Assembly (NCBI GenBank): GCA_963776565.1
Contig: CAVZNF010000015.1
Location: 186,001-250,000, forward strand
Reading direction: 5' to 3'
DNA: 64,000 nucleotides
Origin: GMQP-bins7 sp963776565
Lineage (GTDB): Bacteria > Actinomycetota > Thermoleophilia > Gaiellales > Gaiellaceae
The number at the start of each line of letters is the position of its first letter. The first letter of the stretch is position 1. Under the pieces are notes generated by a model that was given only the letters and a program-made list of their open reading frames with translations, made no database searches and had not been told where the DNA came from. This document shows positions 35,860-43,856 of this stretch, piece after piece. The position numbers were made by a program, and so were the translations under genes.

Positions 35860-37068
35860 TTATGCCCTGGTCAAGGAACGCGCTCTGGCCGCATGCAGCT
35901 CCGTCTCGAGCGACGAGATGCGGATGAACCCTTCGGCTGCGTCGTGCGGAAACGTCTCGCCGGTGCCGTACGAGGCGAGCTCCGCTGCGTAGATCATGTG
36001 CGGCGAGCGCCTGCCGGTGACCACGGCCGCATTGGGCCGCAGCTCGACGCGAACCTCGCCCGTGACGAGCTCCTGCGTGGAGTCCACGAAGGCGTCGATC
36101 GCCTCGCGAACCGGGCTGAACCACCGACCCTCGTACACGATCTCCGTCCAGCGCTGCTCCAGAAGACGCTTCAACCGAGCCTCGTCCTTCGTGAGCACCA
36201 CATCCTCGAGTGCCGAGTGCGCAGCGATGAGCGTCATCGCGCCCGGCGCCTCGTACACCTCACGGCTCTTGATGCCGACAGCGCGGTTCTCGATCATGTC
36301 GATCCGGCCGATCCCGTAGGCACCGGCAAGACGGTTGGTCTCCGCAATGAGTTCGGAGAGGGAGAGCTCCGCCCCGTCGAGCGACACCGGAATCCCCTTC
36401 TCGAAGCCGATGACGATCTCGGCGGGTGGAGGCGCACCCGCCGGGTCGGAGGTCAGCGCGTACGGCTCGTCGGGCGGTCCTGCCCATGGATCCTCGAGGA
36501 CGCCGGCCTCGATCGAGCGGCCGAAGAGGTTCTCGTCGATCGAGTAGGGCGACGCTCCCGTCTGGACGACCGGAATGCCCTTGCCGAGCGCGTACTCGAT
36601 CTCTTCGTCGCGGGTCCAGATGCGGTCGCGGAGCGGCGCGACGACCTTCACGTCCGGGTAGTGCGCCTTGAAGGCGAGCTCGAAGCGAAGCTGGTCGTTG
36701 CCCTTCCCCGTGCACCCGTGGACGACGGCCTCGGCGCCGATGTCCAGCGCGATTTCCGCAACAGCCTGCGCGATCACCGGCCGCGAAAGCGCCGAGACGA
36801 GCGGGTACTTCCCTTCGTAGAGCGCGTTCGTGACGATGGCCCGCGCGCACTGCTCGTCTGCGAACGCGTCCTTGCGATCGACGAGGAGAACGTCGTCGGC
36901 GTCGGCGGCGTTCGCGCGCACGATCGACTCTTCGAGGTCGAACTCCTGCCCGACGTCGACGAGCACGGCGACGACCTCGTCGAACCCGTACCAGTCCTCC
37001 TTCAGCCAGGAGAGGATGCAGCTGGTGTCGAGCCCTCCCGAGTAGGCGACAACGGCTGTGCGCCTCAT
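35860..37068 (-). CDS. argG: Argininosuccinate synthase
   Basis: 402 residues. The ATP pyrophosphatase P-loop AYSGGLDTSCILSWL is at residue 8, followed by VHGCTGKGNDQLRFEL, the IDENLFGRSIEAGVLEDPW stretch and the aspartate/citrulline contacts near GRIDMIENRAVGIKSREVYE. It joins citrulline and aspartate using ATP. Its ATG overlaps the argR stop by 4 nt. Confidence 0.95.
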   Translation of the reverse strand: MRRTAVVAYSGGLDTSCILSWLKEDWYGFDEVVAVLVDVGQEFDLEESIVRANAADADDVLLVDRKDAFADEQCARAIVTNALYEGKYPLVSALSRPVIAQAVAEIALDIGAEAVVHGCTGKGNDQLRFELAFKAHYPDVKVVAPLRDRIWTRDEEIEYALGKGIPVVQTGASPYSIDENLFGRSIEAGVLEDPWAGPPDEPYALTSDPAGAPPPAEIVIGFEKGIPVSLDGAELSLSELIAETNRLAGAYGIGRIDMIENRAVGIKSREVYEAPGAMTLIAAHSALEDVVLTKDEARLKRLLEQRWTEIVYEGRWFSPVREAIDAFVDSTQELVTGEVRVELRPNAAVVTGRRSPHMIYAAELASYGTGETFPHDAAEGFIRISSLETELHAARARSLTRA

Positions 37069-37529
37069 GCGGCACCCTGGAGCAGATAGCCCGCGAGCTC
37101 GTCGCGCAGCGACCCGGCCGAGACGCCGTCGCGCGCTGCGACGAAGATCGTGTTGTCGCCCGCGATCGTGCCGGCGATCGCCGGATGGCCCGCTTCGTCC
37201 ACCGCCTGGGCGAGTGCGTTCGCGTAGCCGGAAGGCGTCATCACGACCACGAGCGAGCCGGCAGCCTCAACGGTGATCGCGTACCGGCGCATCGCCGATC
37301 CGAGCGCGCGCAGCCGGTCGCTGTCCGTGCCGCCCGGAGACGCATAGACGAGCCGACCACTCGGCGCGCGCACCTTGACGAGACCGAGGTCGGCGATGTC
37401 GCGGGAGACCGTCGTCTGAACCACGTCGAAGCCGGTGTCCCTGAGAGCGGAAGCGACCTCGGCCTGCGTGGACAGCGCACGCTCACGCACGAGGTCGAGG
37501 ATCGCGCTCTGCCTCTCCCGCCTGTTCAT
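37065..37529 (-). CDS. argR: Arginine repressor ArgR
   Basis: 154 residues. The N-terminal winged helix contains STQAEVASALRDTGFDVVQ and TVSRDIADLGLVKV; the C-terminal hexamerisation and arginine-binding domain ends with PAIAGTIAGDNTIFVA. It binds ARG boxes when arginine is abundant. It is encoded inside the operon between argD and argG and probably acts on the inverted repeat at the argC start. Confidence 0.93.
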   Translation of the reverse strand: MNRRERQSAILDLVRERALSTQAEVASALRDTGFDVVQTTVSRDIADLGLVKVRAPSGRLVYASPGGTDSDRLRALGSAMRRYAITVEAAGSLVVVMTPSGYANALAQAVDEAGHPAIAGTIAGDNTIFVAARDGVSAGSLRDELAGYLLQGAA

Positions 37530-38689
37530 AGAATGCGAAAAGCTAGCACAATATGCGAACGAAGGACGTCGATTGCCTCGTCCACCTCGTCCGCACTCAC
37601 CGTGAGCGGCGGCGCGAGGCGAACGATGTGCTCTCCAGCGGTAAGGACGAGGAGTCCGTGCTCGGCGGCAGCCGCGACGACATCCGCCGCGGACGTCCGC
37701 ACCTCGATGCCGATCAGCAGCCCACGCCCACGCAGCGAGACGATGCCCGGGAGACCCTGGAGCGCCGTCATCAGCTCAGCGCTCCTGGCACGGACACCAT
37801 CGAGCAGCTCCTCGTCGATCATCCCGACGACGGCACACGCCGCAGCGCACGACACCGGATTTCCGCCGAAGGTCGAGCCGTGGTCCCCCGGTGCGAACGA
37901 GCCAGCCGCCGCATCGCCGACGAGAAGCGCTCCGATCGGGAGGCCGTTCGCAAGGCCCTTGGCGAGCGTCACGAGGTCTGGCCGCACGCCGAGCTGCTCG
38001 AAGGCAAAGAACGACCCGGTGCGACCGATGCCGGTCTGAACCTCGTCGAAGCCAAGAAGAGGTGGCAACGCCGCTGCCGCCTCGACGAACTCGTCCTCGA
38101 GCGGAATCACTCCGCCTTCGCCGAGTATCGGCTCGAGCAGAATCAGGCCGACCTCGTCGTCGACGGCTGCGACGAGTGCACCGATGTCGTTCGGCTCGAC
38201 GAAGCGTACGCCGGGCACGAGTGGGACGAATGGCTCGCGCTTCGCAGGCTGCCCGGTTACCGACAGCGCGCCGAGAGTCCTGCCGTGGAAGCCACCTTCG
38301 AGAGCAACGACACCGAATCGTCCGGTTGCTTTGCGTGCGTACTTGAGCGCCGCTTCGACGGACTCGGCGCCCGAGTTGCAGAAGAAGGCCTGAGCGCCGC
38401 CGAAGCGTTCGGACAGGAGAGACGCGAGCCGCTCGGCCGGCTGTGTCCGATAGAGGTTCGACGCGTGCCAGAGACGCTCGAGCTGCTCCCGCGCTGCAGC
38501 CAGCGGGACGGGGTGAAGGTGCCCGAGCGACACCACGGCGATGCCGCCTCCGAAATCGAGGTACGCGCGGTCGTCCGCATCCCAGACCCGGGAGCCTTCC
38601 CCTCGCACCACCACGAGGTCCGCGCGCGCGTAGGTCGGCATGAGCCGCTCGAACCCTCGGGAAGCGACATCGGCCGGAACCGCGCTCAT
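37526..38689 (-). CDS. argD: Acetylornithine aminotransferase
   Basis: 387 residues, class III PLP aminotransferase. Motifs: FFCNSGAESVEAALKYARK, GGFHGRTLGALSVTG, the PLP-binding Asp in LLGFDEVQTGIGRTG and the Schiff-base Lys in TLAKGLANGLPIGAL. It converts N-acetylglutamate semialdehyde to N-acetylornithine and may also serve lysine synthesis. It overlaps argB and argR by 4 nt. Confidence 0.93.
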   Translation of the reverse strand: MSAVPADVASRGFERLMPTYARADLVVVRGEGSRVWDADDRAYLDFGGGIAVVSLGHLHPVPLAAAREQLERLWHASNLYRTQPAERLASLLSERFGGAQAFFCNSGAESVEAALKYARKATGRFGVVALEGGFHGRTLGALSVTGQPAKREPFVPLVPGVRFVEPNDIGALVAAVDDEVGLILLEPILGEGGVIPLEDEFVEAAAALPPLLGFDEVQTGIGRTGSFFAFEQLGVRPDLVTLAKGLANGLPIGALLVGDAAAGSFAPGDHGSTFGGNPVSCAAACAVVGMIDEELLDGVRARSAELMTALQGLPGIVSLRGRGLLIGIEVRTSAADVVAAAAEHGLLVLTAGEHIVRLAPPLTVSADEVDEAIDVLRSHIVLAFRIL

Positions 38690-39357
38690 GCAACAACCGC
38701 CGTGGCGCCGATCTCCACGATCAGCCCGAGCCGCGCCGCCCGCACCGCCGCGAGGAGCTTTGGAACGATGCCGCCGTCGACGGTTCCGCTCTCGATCAAA
38801 TCCGTCGCTCGATCGGCGTGCAGAAGCGACAGAACGGATCCGGCGACATAGACACCCGGCACGTCCGAGACGAAGACGATGCGGTCCGCACCGAGCCCCT
38901 CCGCCAATGCCGTCGCAGCCTCGTCGGCGTTGACGTTCAGCGGGCCGACCGCCAGCGGCGTGACCACTGGGATTCTTCCCGCGCTCAGGGTGTGCTCGAT
39001 TGCCGCCGGACGCATGGGCACTGGCTCGCCGACGAACCCGAGCTCGGGCAGGCGAACAGCCTCGAGCCCGATCTCGTCACCGACGAGATGGACGGCCGTG
39101 GGGCCGATTGCGGCAGACAACTCGGCCCCGACGGCCACCAACGAGGAGCGCACGACGGCGAGAGTCGCCGAGTCCGTGTAGCGGCGTCCGCGAACGAACT
39201 CCGTCGGAATGCCACGCGCGTGCAGCTCTGCAGTGATCTGCTGTCCGGCGCCGTGTACGACCACGACGTCCTCCCCGGCCGCGTGGCGCTCCAGGACTAC
39301 GCTGACAGCATCGCGCGCAACGCGCCCGCCGAGCTTGATCACGACACGGATGGACAC
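38686..39357 (-). CDS. argB: Acetylglutamate kinase, short form
   Basis: 223 residues, amino acid kinase fold: VVIKLGGRVARDAV (ATP glycine loop), VVVVHGAGQQITAEL, LNVNADEAATALAEG and IVFVSDVPGVYVAGS. It is 40-70 residues shorter than arginine-sensitive enzymes and begins directly at the kinase core, without the N-terminal helix that links dimers into arginine-inhibited hexamers. It may therefore be arginine-insensitive, with control left to ArgR. Start GTG shares a base with the argJ stop (TAGTG). Confidence 0.9.
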   Translation of the reverse strand: MSIRVVIKLGGRVARDAVSVVLERHAAGEDVVVVHGAGQQITAELHARGIPTEFVRGRRYTDSATLAVVRSSLVAVGAELSAAIGPTAVHLVGDEIGLEAVRLPELGFVGEPVPMRPAAIEHTLSAGRIPVVTPLAVGPLNVNADEAATALAEGLGADRIVFVSDVPGVYVAGSVLSLLHADRATDLIESGTVDGGIVPKLLAAVRAARLGLIVEIGATAVVA

Positions 39358-40520
39358 TAGGTCGTGTACTCCGCGTTCAGCCTCACGTAGTCATAGGTGA
39401 GATCGGACGCGAGATACGAGGCACTGCCGGCGCCGAGCCCGAGGTCGAGGTCGATCGCGACGGCCGCGCGGCCCAGCTCCGGCTGCGCACCGGTCGGTTC
39501 GCCACGAACGAAGACCTCGGTGCCGTCGAACGAGACAGTGAGCTTGTCGACGTCGATATGCGCGAACCCTCCGTTCCAGGGCGCCGAACCGGCTGCCGCC
39601 AGCACGCGCCCCCAGTTCGGATCGCGTCCGAACGCCGCCGTTTTCACGAGTGGGGACGTCGCGATTCTCCGCGCAACCGCCTCCGCTTCGTCGCTCGAGG
39701 TTGCCCCCGAGACACTGATCTCCAGGAGCACCGTGGCTCCCTCTCCGTCGGCGACGATCTCGCGAGCGAGCGCAGCGCAGACGTCGCCCAGTGCGGCGGC
39801 GAACTGCTGATCGCGCTCATCCGTGCGCTCGGCGCCGCTCGCGCCGTTCGCGAGCAGCACGACCGCATCGTTCGTCGAGCACTCGCCATCGACGGAGATC
39901 CTGTTGAAGCTCGCCTCGACGGCTGGTAGTAGGAAGTCGGACGGCTCACCCGCAGCGAGGGGATAGTCGGTCGTGATCAGGGCCAGCATCGTCGCGAGGC
40001 GGGGATGGATCATCCCTGCGCCCTTCGCCATCCCGCCGACCGTGAAGCCGTCACACTGGACAACCGCCTGCTTGGGTGAGCGGTCGGTTGTCAGGATTGC
40101 GGCAGCGGCGCGCTCGCCGCCGCCAGCATCGAGGGTCGCACACGCGTCGCGCACTCCGCGGAGGACACGATCCATCGGCAGCGGAATGCCGATTACACCG
40201 GTCGACAGCACGACCACCTCGTCCGAGCGCAGACCCAGAGCCGTAGCGGCCTCGGCGGCCGTGCGCTCGGCAGCTGCGATCCCACCTTCGCCGGTCGCGG
40301 CGTTCGCAACACCCGCGTTGATCACGACCGCCTGCGGCTCCGCGGCGGCGAGGTGCTGCTTGGAGACGATGACCGGGGCTGCTTGGACGCGGTTCGTCGT
40401 CCACAATGCCGCGCCGACAGAGGGTGCGGCGGAGCGAACGACGGCGAGGTCCAGTCCCGACCGTCGGATGCCGGCGCGCACTCCGCTCGCAGCGAAGCCC
40501 GAAGCCGCGGTGACGGACAT
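39357..40520 (-). CDS. argJ: Glutamate N-acetyltransferase / ornithine acetyltransferase
   Basis: 387 residues. The Thr nucleophile for self-cleavage lies in HPRLATMLALITTDYPL after GGMAKGAGMI; the C-terminal half has GRDPNWGRVLAAAG. It recycles acetyl groups from N-acetylornithine to glutamate, the cyclic arginine route, which explains why no argA or argE is needed here. The ATG overlaps the argC stop by one base (TGATG). Confidence 0.93.
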   Translation of the reverse strand: MSVTAASGFAASGVRAGIRRSGLDLAVVRSAAPSVGAALWTTNRVQAAPVIVSKQHLAAAEPQAVVINAGVANAATGEGGIAAAERTAAEAATALGLRSDEVVVLSTGVIGIPLPMDRVLRGVRDACATLDAGGGERAAAAILTTDRSPKQAVVQCDGFTVGGMAKGAGMIHPRLATMLALITTDYPLAAGEPSDFLLPAVEASFNRISVDGECSTNDAVVLLANGASGAERTDERDQQFAAALGDVCAALAREIVADGEGATVLLEISVSGATSSDEAEAVARRIATSPLVKTAAFGRDPNWGRVLAAAGSAPWNGGFAHIDVDKLTVSFDGTEVFVRGEPTGAQPELGRAAVAIDLDLGLGAGSASYLASDLTYDYVRLNAEYTT

Positions 40521-41512
40521 CAGACGAGTACTCCCGAGAGGCGCAGCCCCATCGTCTCGTCCCATCCGAAGAGGCAGTTCGCGTTCTGGACGGCCTGGCC
40601 GGCAGCGCCCTTCCCAAGGTTGTCCAGCGCACAGACGACGATGGCGTCGCCGGTGAGGCGATCCTCGAAGACGCCTATCTCCGCACCGTCCGTGTGCTGG
40701 ACGCGCGCGAGCTCGGGCACGACCCCCTTGGGCAGGACGTCGACGATGTGGCTATCGATGTAGCTCGCCTCCAGCAGCTCTCTCACGTCTGCTCCGCGCG
40801 AACGAACGACGCAGGTGACCATGAGCCCGCGACGGATCGGGAGCAGGTGCGGAACGAAAGTGACGGGAAATCCCAGCTCCTGCGCGATCTCAGGTGCGTG
40901 CTGGTGCTCGCCGACGCGGTACGGAGTCAGGTTCTCGAGCACGACTCCGGCGTGAGAGGACGCACGCGGGGTCCGACCCGCCCCCGTCGTGCCCGACTTC
41001 GCGTCGACCACAACACCGGTGGGCTCGATGGCCCCCGCGATCGGCGCCAGTGCGAGTAACACGGCTGTCGAATAGCAGCCCGGGTTGGCGACCAGGCGCC
41101 CGCTCGGGGGGGTCAGCTCGGGAAGCCCGTATGACCACCGCGGCAGGTCCGCGGCCCGCGGGTGCTCGAAGCCGTACCACAGCGAATACGCGGCGGCATC
41201 GGACAGTCGGTGCGCGCCGGAGAGGTCGACGACGACACCCCGGGTCGGTGGGTCGATCACCGCCGCCTCTTCGTGCGAAAGGCAGAGAAACGTGAGGTCG
41301 GCGCCGCACGACAGCGCTGCTTCGTTCGTGATGAACCGAGGCATCGTGCGCCACCCGTTCCGGCCGAGCCTCGGATCGAGCTCGCACGGCGCCTGCCCGG
41401 CGAGGGAGTCGGAGCCGAGCGCATAGAGCTCGAGCGCCTGATGGTGGAGCACGCGGTCGAGCGTCTCTTGACCCGCGTAGCCGGAAGCCCCCACGATCGC
41501 GACGGTCGCCAT
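40520..41512 (-). CDS. argC: N-acetyl-gamma-glutamyl-phosphate reductase
   Basis: 330 residues. An NADP-binding fold VAIVGASGYAGQETL leads, the catalytic Cys is in VANPGCYSTAVLLAL, and the conserved VVDAKSGTTGAGRTPR follows. It is the first gene of argCJBDRGH. Transcription is probably leaderless: a CATAAT -10 box ends 6 nt before the ATG, and the ArgR inverted repeat covers both. Confidence 0.94.
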   Translation of the reverse strand: MATVAIVGASGYAGQETLDRVLHHQALELYALGSDSLAGQAPCELDPRLGRNGWRTMPRFITNEAALSCGADLTFLCLSHEEAAVIDPPTRGVVVDLSGAHRLSDAAAYSLWYGFEHPRAADLPRWSYGLPELTPPSGRLVANPGCYSTAVLLALAPIAGAIEPTGVVVDAKSGTTGAGRTPRASSHAGVVLENLTPYRVGEHQHAPEIAQELGFPVTFVPHLLPIRRGLMVTCVVRSRGADVRELLEASYIDSHIVDVLPKGVVPELARVQHTDGAEIGVFEDRLTGDAIVVCALDNLGKGAAGQAVQNANCLFGWDETMGLRLSGVLV

Positions 41513-41556
41513 AATCGTATTATGCAGATTTATCGCTTATCATGCGTCACGCTTTG
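41510..41556 (-). promoter_or_regulatory. argC promoter with tandem ARG-box-like sites
   Basis: CATAATCGTATTATG (41510-41524) is an inverted repeat covering the argC start codon and the CATAAT -10 box. A second AT-rich half-site pair, TATGCA (41521-41526) and TCATGC (41550-41555), lies next to it. Two adjacent AT-rich boxes are the normal ArgR hexamer target. No good -35 is visible at 17 nt. The island also serves as the upstream region of the divergent HNH gene. Confidence 0.6.
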
Positions 41557-41606
41557 TTCAAATCAGCCCTGGTTGGCGCTGAAGTGGGTGCTACATTGCG
41601 CGCGCG

Positions 41607-42134
41607 GTGGAGCGGGTCCTCGTCCTGAATGCGAGCTACGAGCCCTTGAACGTCTGCTCGCTGCGCCGTGCGCACGTACTCGTCTGGAAGGGCAAGGCAG
41701 AGGTGATCGAGAGCCACGGGAAGCCGCTCCGGTCCTCGTGCTCGACGTTCACTCGACCGCACGTGATCCGCCTCGTCACGTACGTCCGCGTTCCGCGCGG
41801 CGTGACGAAGCGCATCTCCCGGCGCGTGCTGTTCGCGCGCGACGGCTGGAAGTGCGTCTACTGCGGCACGGAGGGAAACCGCCTCACGCTCGACCACGTC
41901 GTTCCCCGCTCGCGCGGCGGGACCTCGGTGTGGGAGAACGTCGTCACGTCCTGCGCGCCGTGCAACCACCGCAAGGGCGACCGCCTGCTCGAGGAGACGA
42001 GCATGACGCTCCGCACGCCGCCGCGACCGCCTACGCCGGTGCTGTTCATCCGATTGGCGACAGACCACGTGCCCGACACGTGGCGCCGGTACCTCCCTGG
42101 GCTCGACATCGGCGCCGCCGTCGCGGCTGCCTGA
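41607..42134 (+). CDS. HNH endonuclease-domain protein
   Basis: 175 residues. The HNH core reads DGWKCVYCGTEGNRLTLDHV, then VPRSRGGTSVWENVVTSCAP and CNHRKGDRL, with two CxxC zinc pairs and the DH/N/H catalytic set. The N-terminal half VLVLNASYEPLNVCSLRRAH is shared by a widespread actinobacterial/cyanobacterial HNH family of unknown role that is not tied to introns or toxins. Start is the GTG at 41607, 9 nt after TACATT. It is divergent from the arginine operon; no link to arginine is evident. Confidence 0.85.
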   Translation: MERVLVLNASYEPLNVCSLRRAHVLVWKGKAEVIESHGKPLRSSCSTFTRPHVIRLVTYVRVPRGVTKRISRRVLFARDGWKCVYCGTEGNRLTLDHVVPRSRGGTSVWENVVTSCAPCNHRKGDRLLEETSMTLRTPPRPPTPVLFIRLATDHVPDTWRRYLPGLDIGAAVAAA

Positions 42135-42140
42135 GACGAG

Positions 42141-42611
42141 CTACCGCGCCATCGCGCGATCGACCGCTTCCTGCTCCTCAGGCGAGAGCGCGACCGACGA
42201 GCGACCGCGGTCGAGGTCCTTCACGTAGATCCGCGCGTAGTCGCGCCCCTGGATGGCCGTGAGGACCGTGCCGGTGCGGTTGGCGTCGAGCAGTGCAACC
42301 GACGCCGACTGCTGGCCCCCCGTTCCCTCGTAGGCGTCGTAGCGCACGACCGCGGTGTTCGTCACCGAGCTGTCGACACGACGATCGACGCGCGAGAGGC
42401 CTGCGGCGACCTCGTCGACCGCGCGATGGAGGTCGTCGACACGGCCCTGGAGCGAAACGGCGAAATCGAGAAGATCGCCGCTCCCGCTTCCGAGCACGAC
42501 CGACTGAGCGGACTTCACGTGCGCGAGGCGACGCCACAGCGCCAGGCAGACCACGAGCGCCAGCCCCGCCGCCACACAGGCTGCAACCGCCACCGCGAGT
42601 GACGCGGTCAC
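42141..42611 (-). CDS. DUF4446 family membrane-anchored protein
   Basis: 156 residues. One N-terminal helix (about residues 5-27) is followed by a coiled coil (LLDFAVSLQGRVDDLHRAVD) and the DUF4446 core (TNTAVVRYDAYEGTGGQQSA, LLDANRTGTVLTAIQGRDYA, RIYVKDL and LSPEEQEAVDRAM). Function is unknown. It overlaps the next gene upstream by 4 nt, so the two are co-expressed. Confidence 0.8.
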   Translation of the reverse strand: MTASLAVAVAACVAAGLALVVCLALWRRLAHVKSAQSVVLGSGSGDLLDFAVSLQGRVDDLHRAVDEVAAGLSRVDRRVDSSVTNTAVVRYDAYEGTGGQQSASVALLDANRTGTVLTAIQGRDYARIYVKDLDRGRSSVALSPEEQEAVDRAMAR

Positions 42612-43759
42612 AGCGAGAAGACGACGGGGTACTCGGCCGTGTTGTTCGCGGTGTTCGTCTCGCCGGGCACTGGATCGACGTCCACCTTCACCGTCGTCTG
42701 CTCGCCGAACGGCACGAGCGCGCCGATCGTGAAGACGACCGACTTGGTCTCACCGGCGTCGATGATCGGGATCGTGGCCGTCTTGACGATCGGCGTGGGC
42801 TGCTTCGGGATCGTCAGCGTGACCTTGATGCTGACTTCCTGGCTCTCGCCGGTGTCCTCGACTCCGACCTCGAACTGGAGGTCTTCCGTGACGAGGATCG
42901 TCGTCTCCGTCGTGGTGGACAGGAGCTGGCCGCTCGGGAGCGCCTTCACGTATGCGATGCCACTGCCGTGGAGGCCGGTCGGCGTGCCACCCGTCGACGC
43001 GCCCTGGATGCGCTGCCAGATCGCCGCCAGCGAGCTCTGGCTGACGAGGTCGTCTGCCGTTACGAACTGTGACGACGGCACGTCCAACCCCTCGATCCCC
43101 TCGTCCTGGAGGACGACTCTCGCGGGCTCCTGGAACGAGTCCGTCCAGATGATGTCGCTCGCTAGCAGGCGGCGCGTCTGCGCGAGGAGTAGCTCGCCGG
43201 CGGCGCTGGCGTCGGTCTCGTCCGTCGCCTCCTTGAACGCGGCCTGCAGGCCCCGGAGGCCGTTCGCGCGATAGCGCAGCGCCTCGACAGCGCCGGCATT
43301 CGGGACAACCATCGCGCCTGGGGCGTTCAGGTCCGCGGCCTGCTGCATCTGGTTGTCGGCCGTCTGGGCGTAGCCGCCGAGCTTCGCGTCCAGGTCCTCC
43401 TCGTTCAGCCCAGGGGTCGTCAGGAGCGTGGACACCTGCTGACCGAGCTTGGCGGACGCGTTCCCGATCGAGCCGATGTCGGCGAGATACGTGCTGTTTC
43501 GATCTCGCTGCGCGCTCTCGGTGCAGCCCTCGACCCAAACGACGAGCAGGACGATCACGAGGATCGCGAGGGCGATCAACCCGATGAGGCGCAGAAGCGG
43601 CGTGAGATTGCCCGGCGGCCGAAAGCCCGAGCCACGCCCACGACGACCCCGCTCGGGGCTCGCAGGTGGGGTCTCGGGGCCCTCGGGCTCCTCCCACGAC
43701 GATGCGTCCTCCTCGTCGAAGAAGTCGAAGTCGAGAATGTCGTCGTCGCGCGTACTCAT
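42608..43759 (-). CDS. Membrane protein with acidic cytoplasmic tail and CARDB-like C-terminus
   Basis: 383 residues. A charged N-terminus (DILDFDFFDEEDASSWEEPE) is followed by one transmembrane helix (about residues 52-73, LIGLIALAILVIVLLVVWV), an extracytoplasmic helical region (about residues 85-225) and a strand-rich end with the CARDB-like pattern VPFGEQTTVKVDVDPV and TNTANNTAEYP. ATG 43759 is chosen because longer frames run into the divergent kinase promoter region. It is divergent from a Ser/Thr kinase and upstream of DUF4446. No function is known. Confidence 0.65.
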   Translation of the reverse strand: MSTRDDDILDFDFFDEEDASSWEEPEGPETPPASPERGRRGRGSGFRPPGNLTPLLRLIGLIALAILVIVLLVVWVEGCTESAQRDRNSTYLADIGSIGNASAKLGQQVSTLLTTPGLNEEDLDAKLGGYAQTADNQMQQAADLNAPGAMVVPNAGAVEALRYRANGLRGLQAAFKEATDETDASAAGELLLAQTRRLLASDIIWTDSFQEPARVVLQDEGIEGLDVPSSQFVTADDLVSQSSLAAIWQRIQGASTGGTPTGLHGSGIAYVKALPSGQLLSTTTETTILVTEDLQFEVGVEDTGESQEVSIKVTLTIPKQPTPIVKTATIPIIDAGETKSVVFTIGALVPFGEQTTVKVDVDPVPGETNTANNTAEYPVVFSL

Positions 43760-43856
43760 GCGCCGCCAGGGGACTCTAGATGCTTGGCCGGAGCGACCTC
43801 GCCGGAGCGAAGCAACGGCACGAGGTCGCAAGGAGTCGGCCCATCGGCGGCCAAGA

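Noticed and set aside
35893..38851. Long + strand open frames opposite argG and argD
   Set aside because: They mirror codon positions of the arg genes and have no start signals or family resemblance.
41607..42134. HNH protein as a homing endonuclease or mobile element
   Set aside because: No intron, intein, direct repeats or change in composition; it belongs to a stable chromosomal HNH family.
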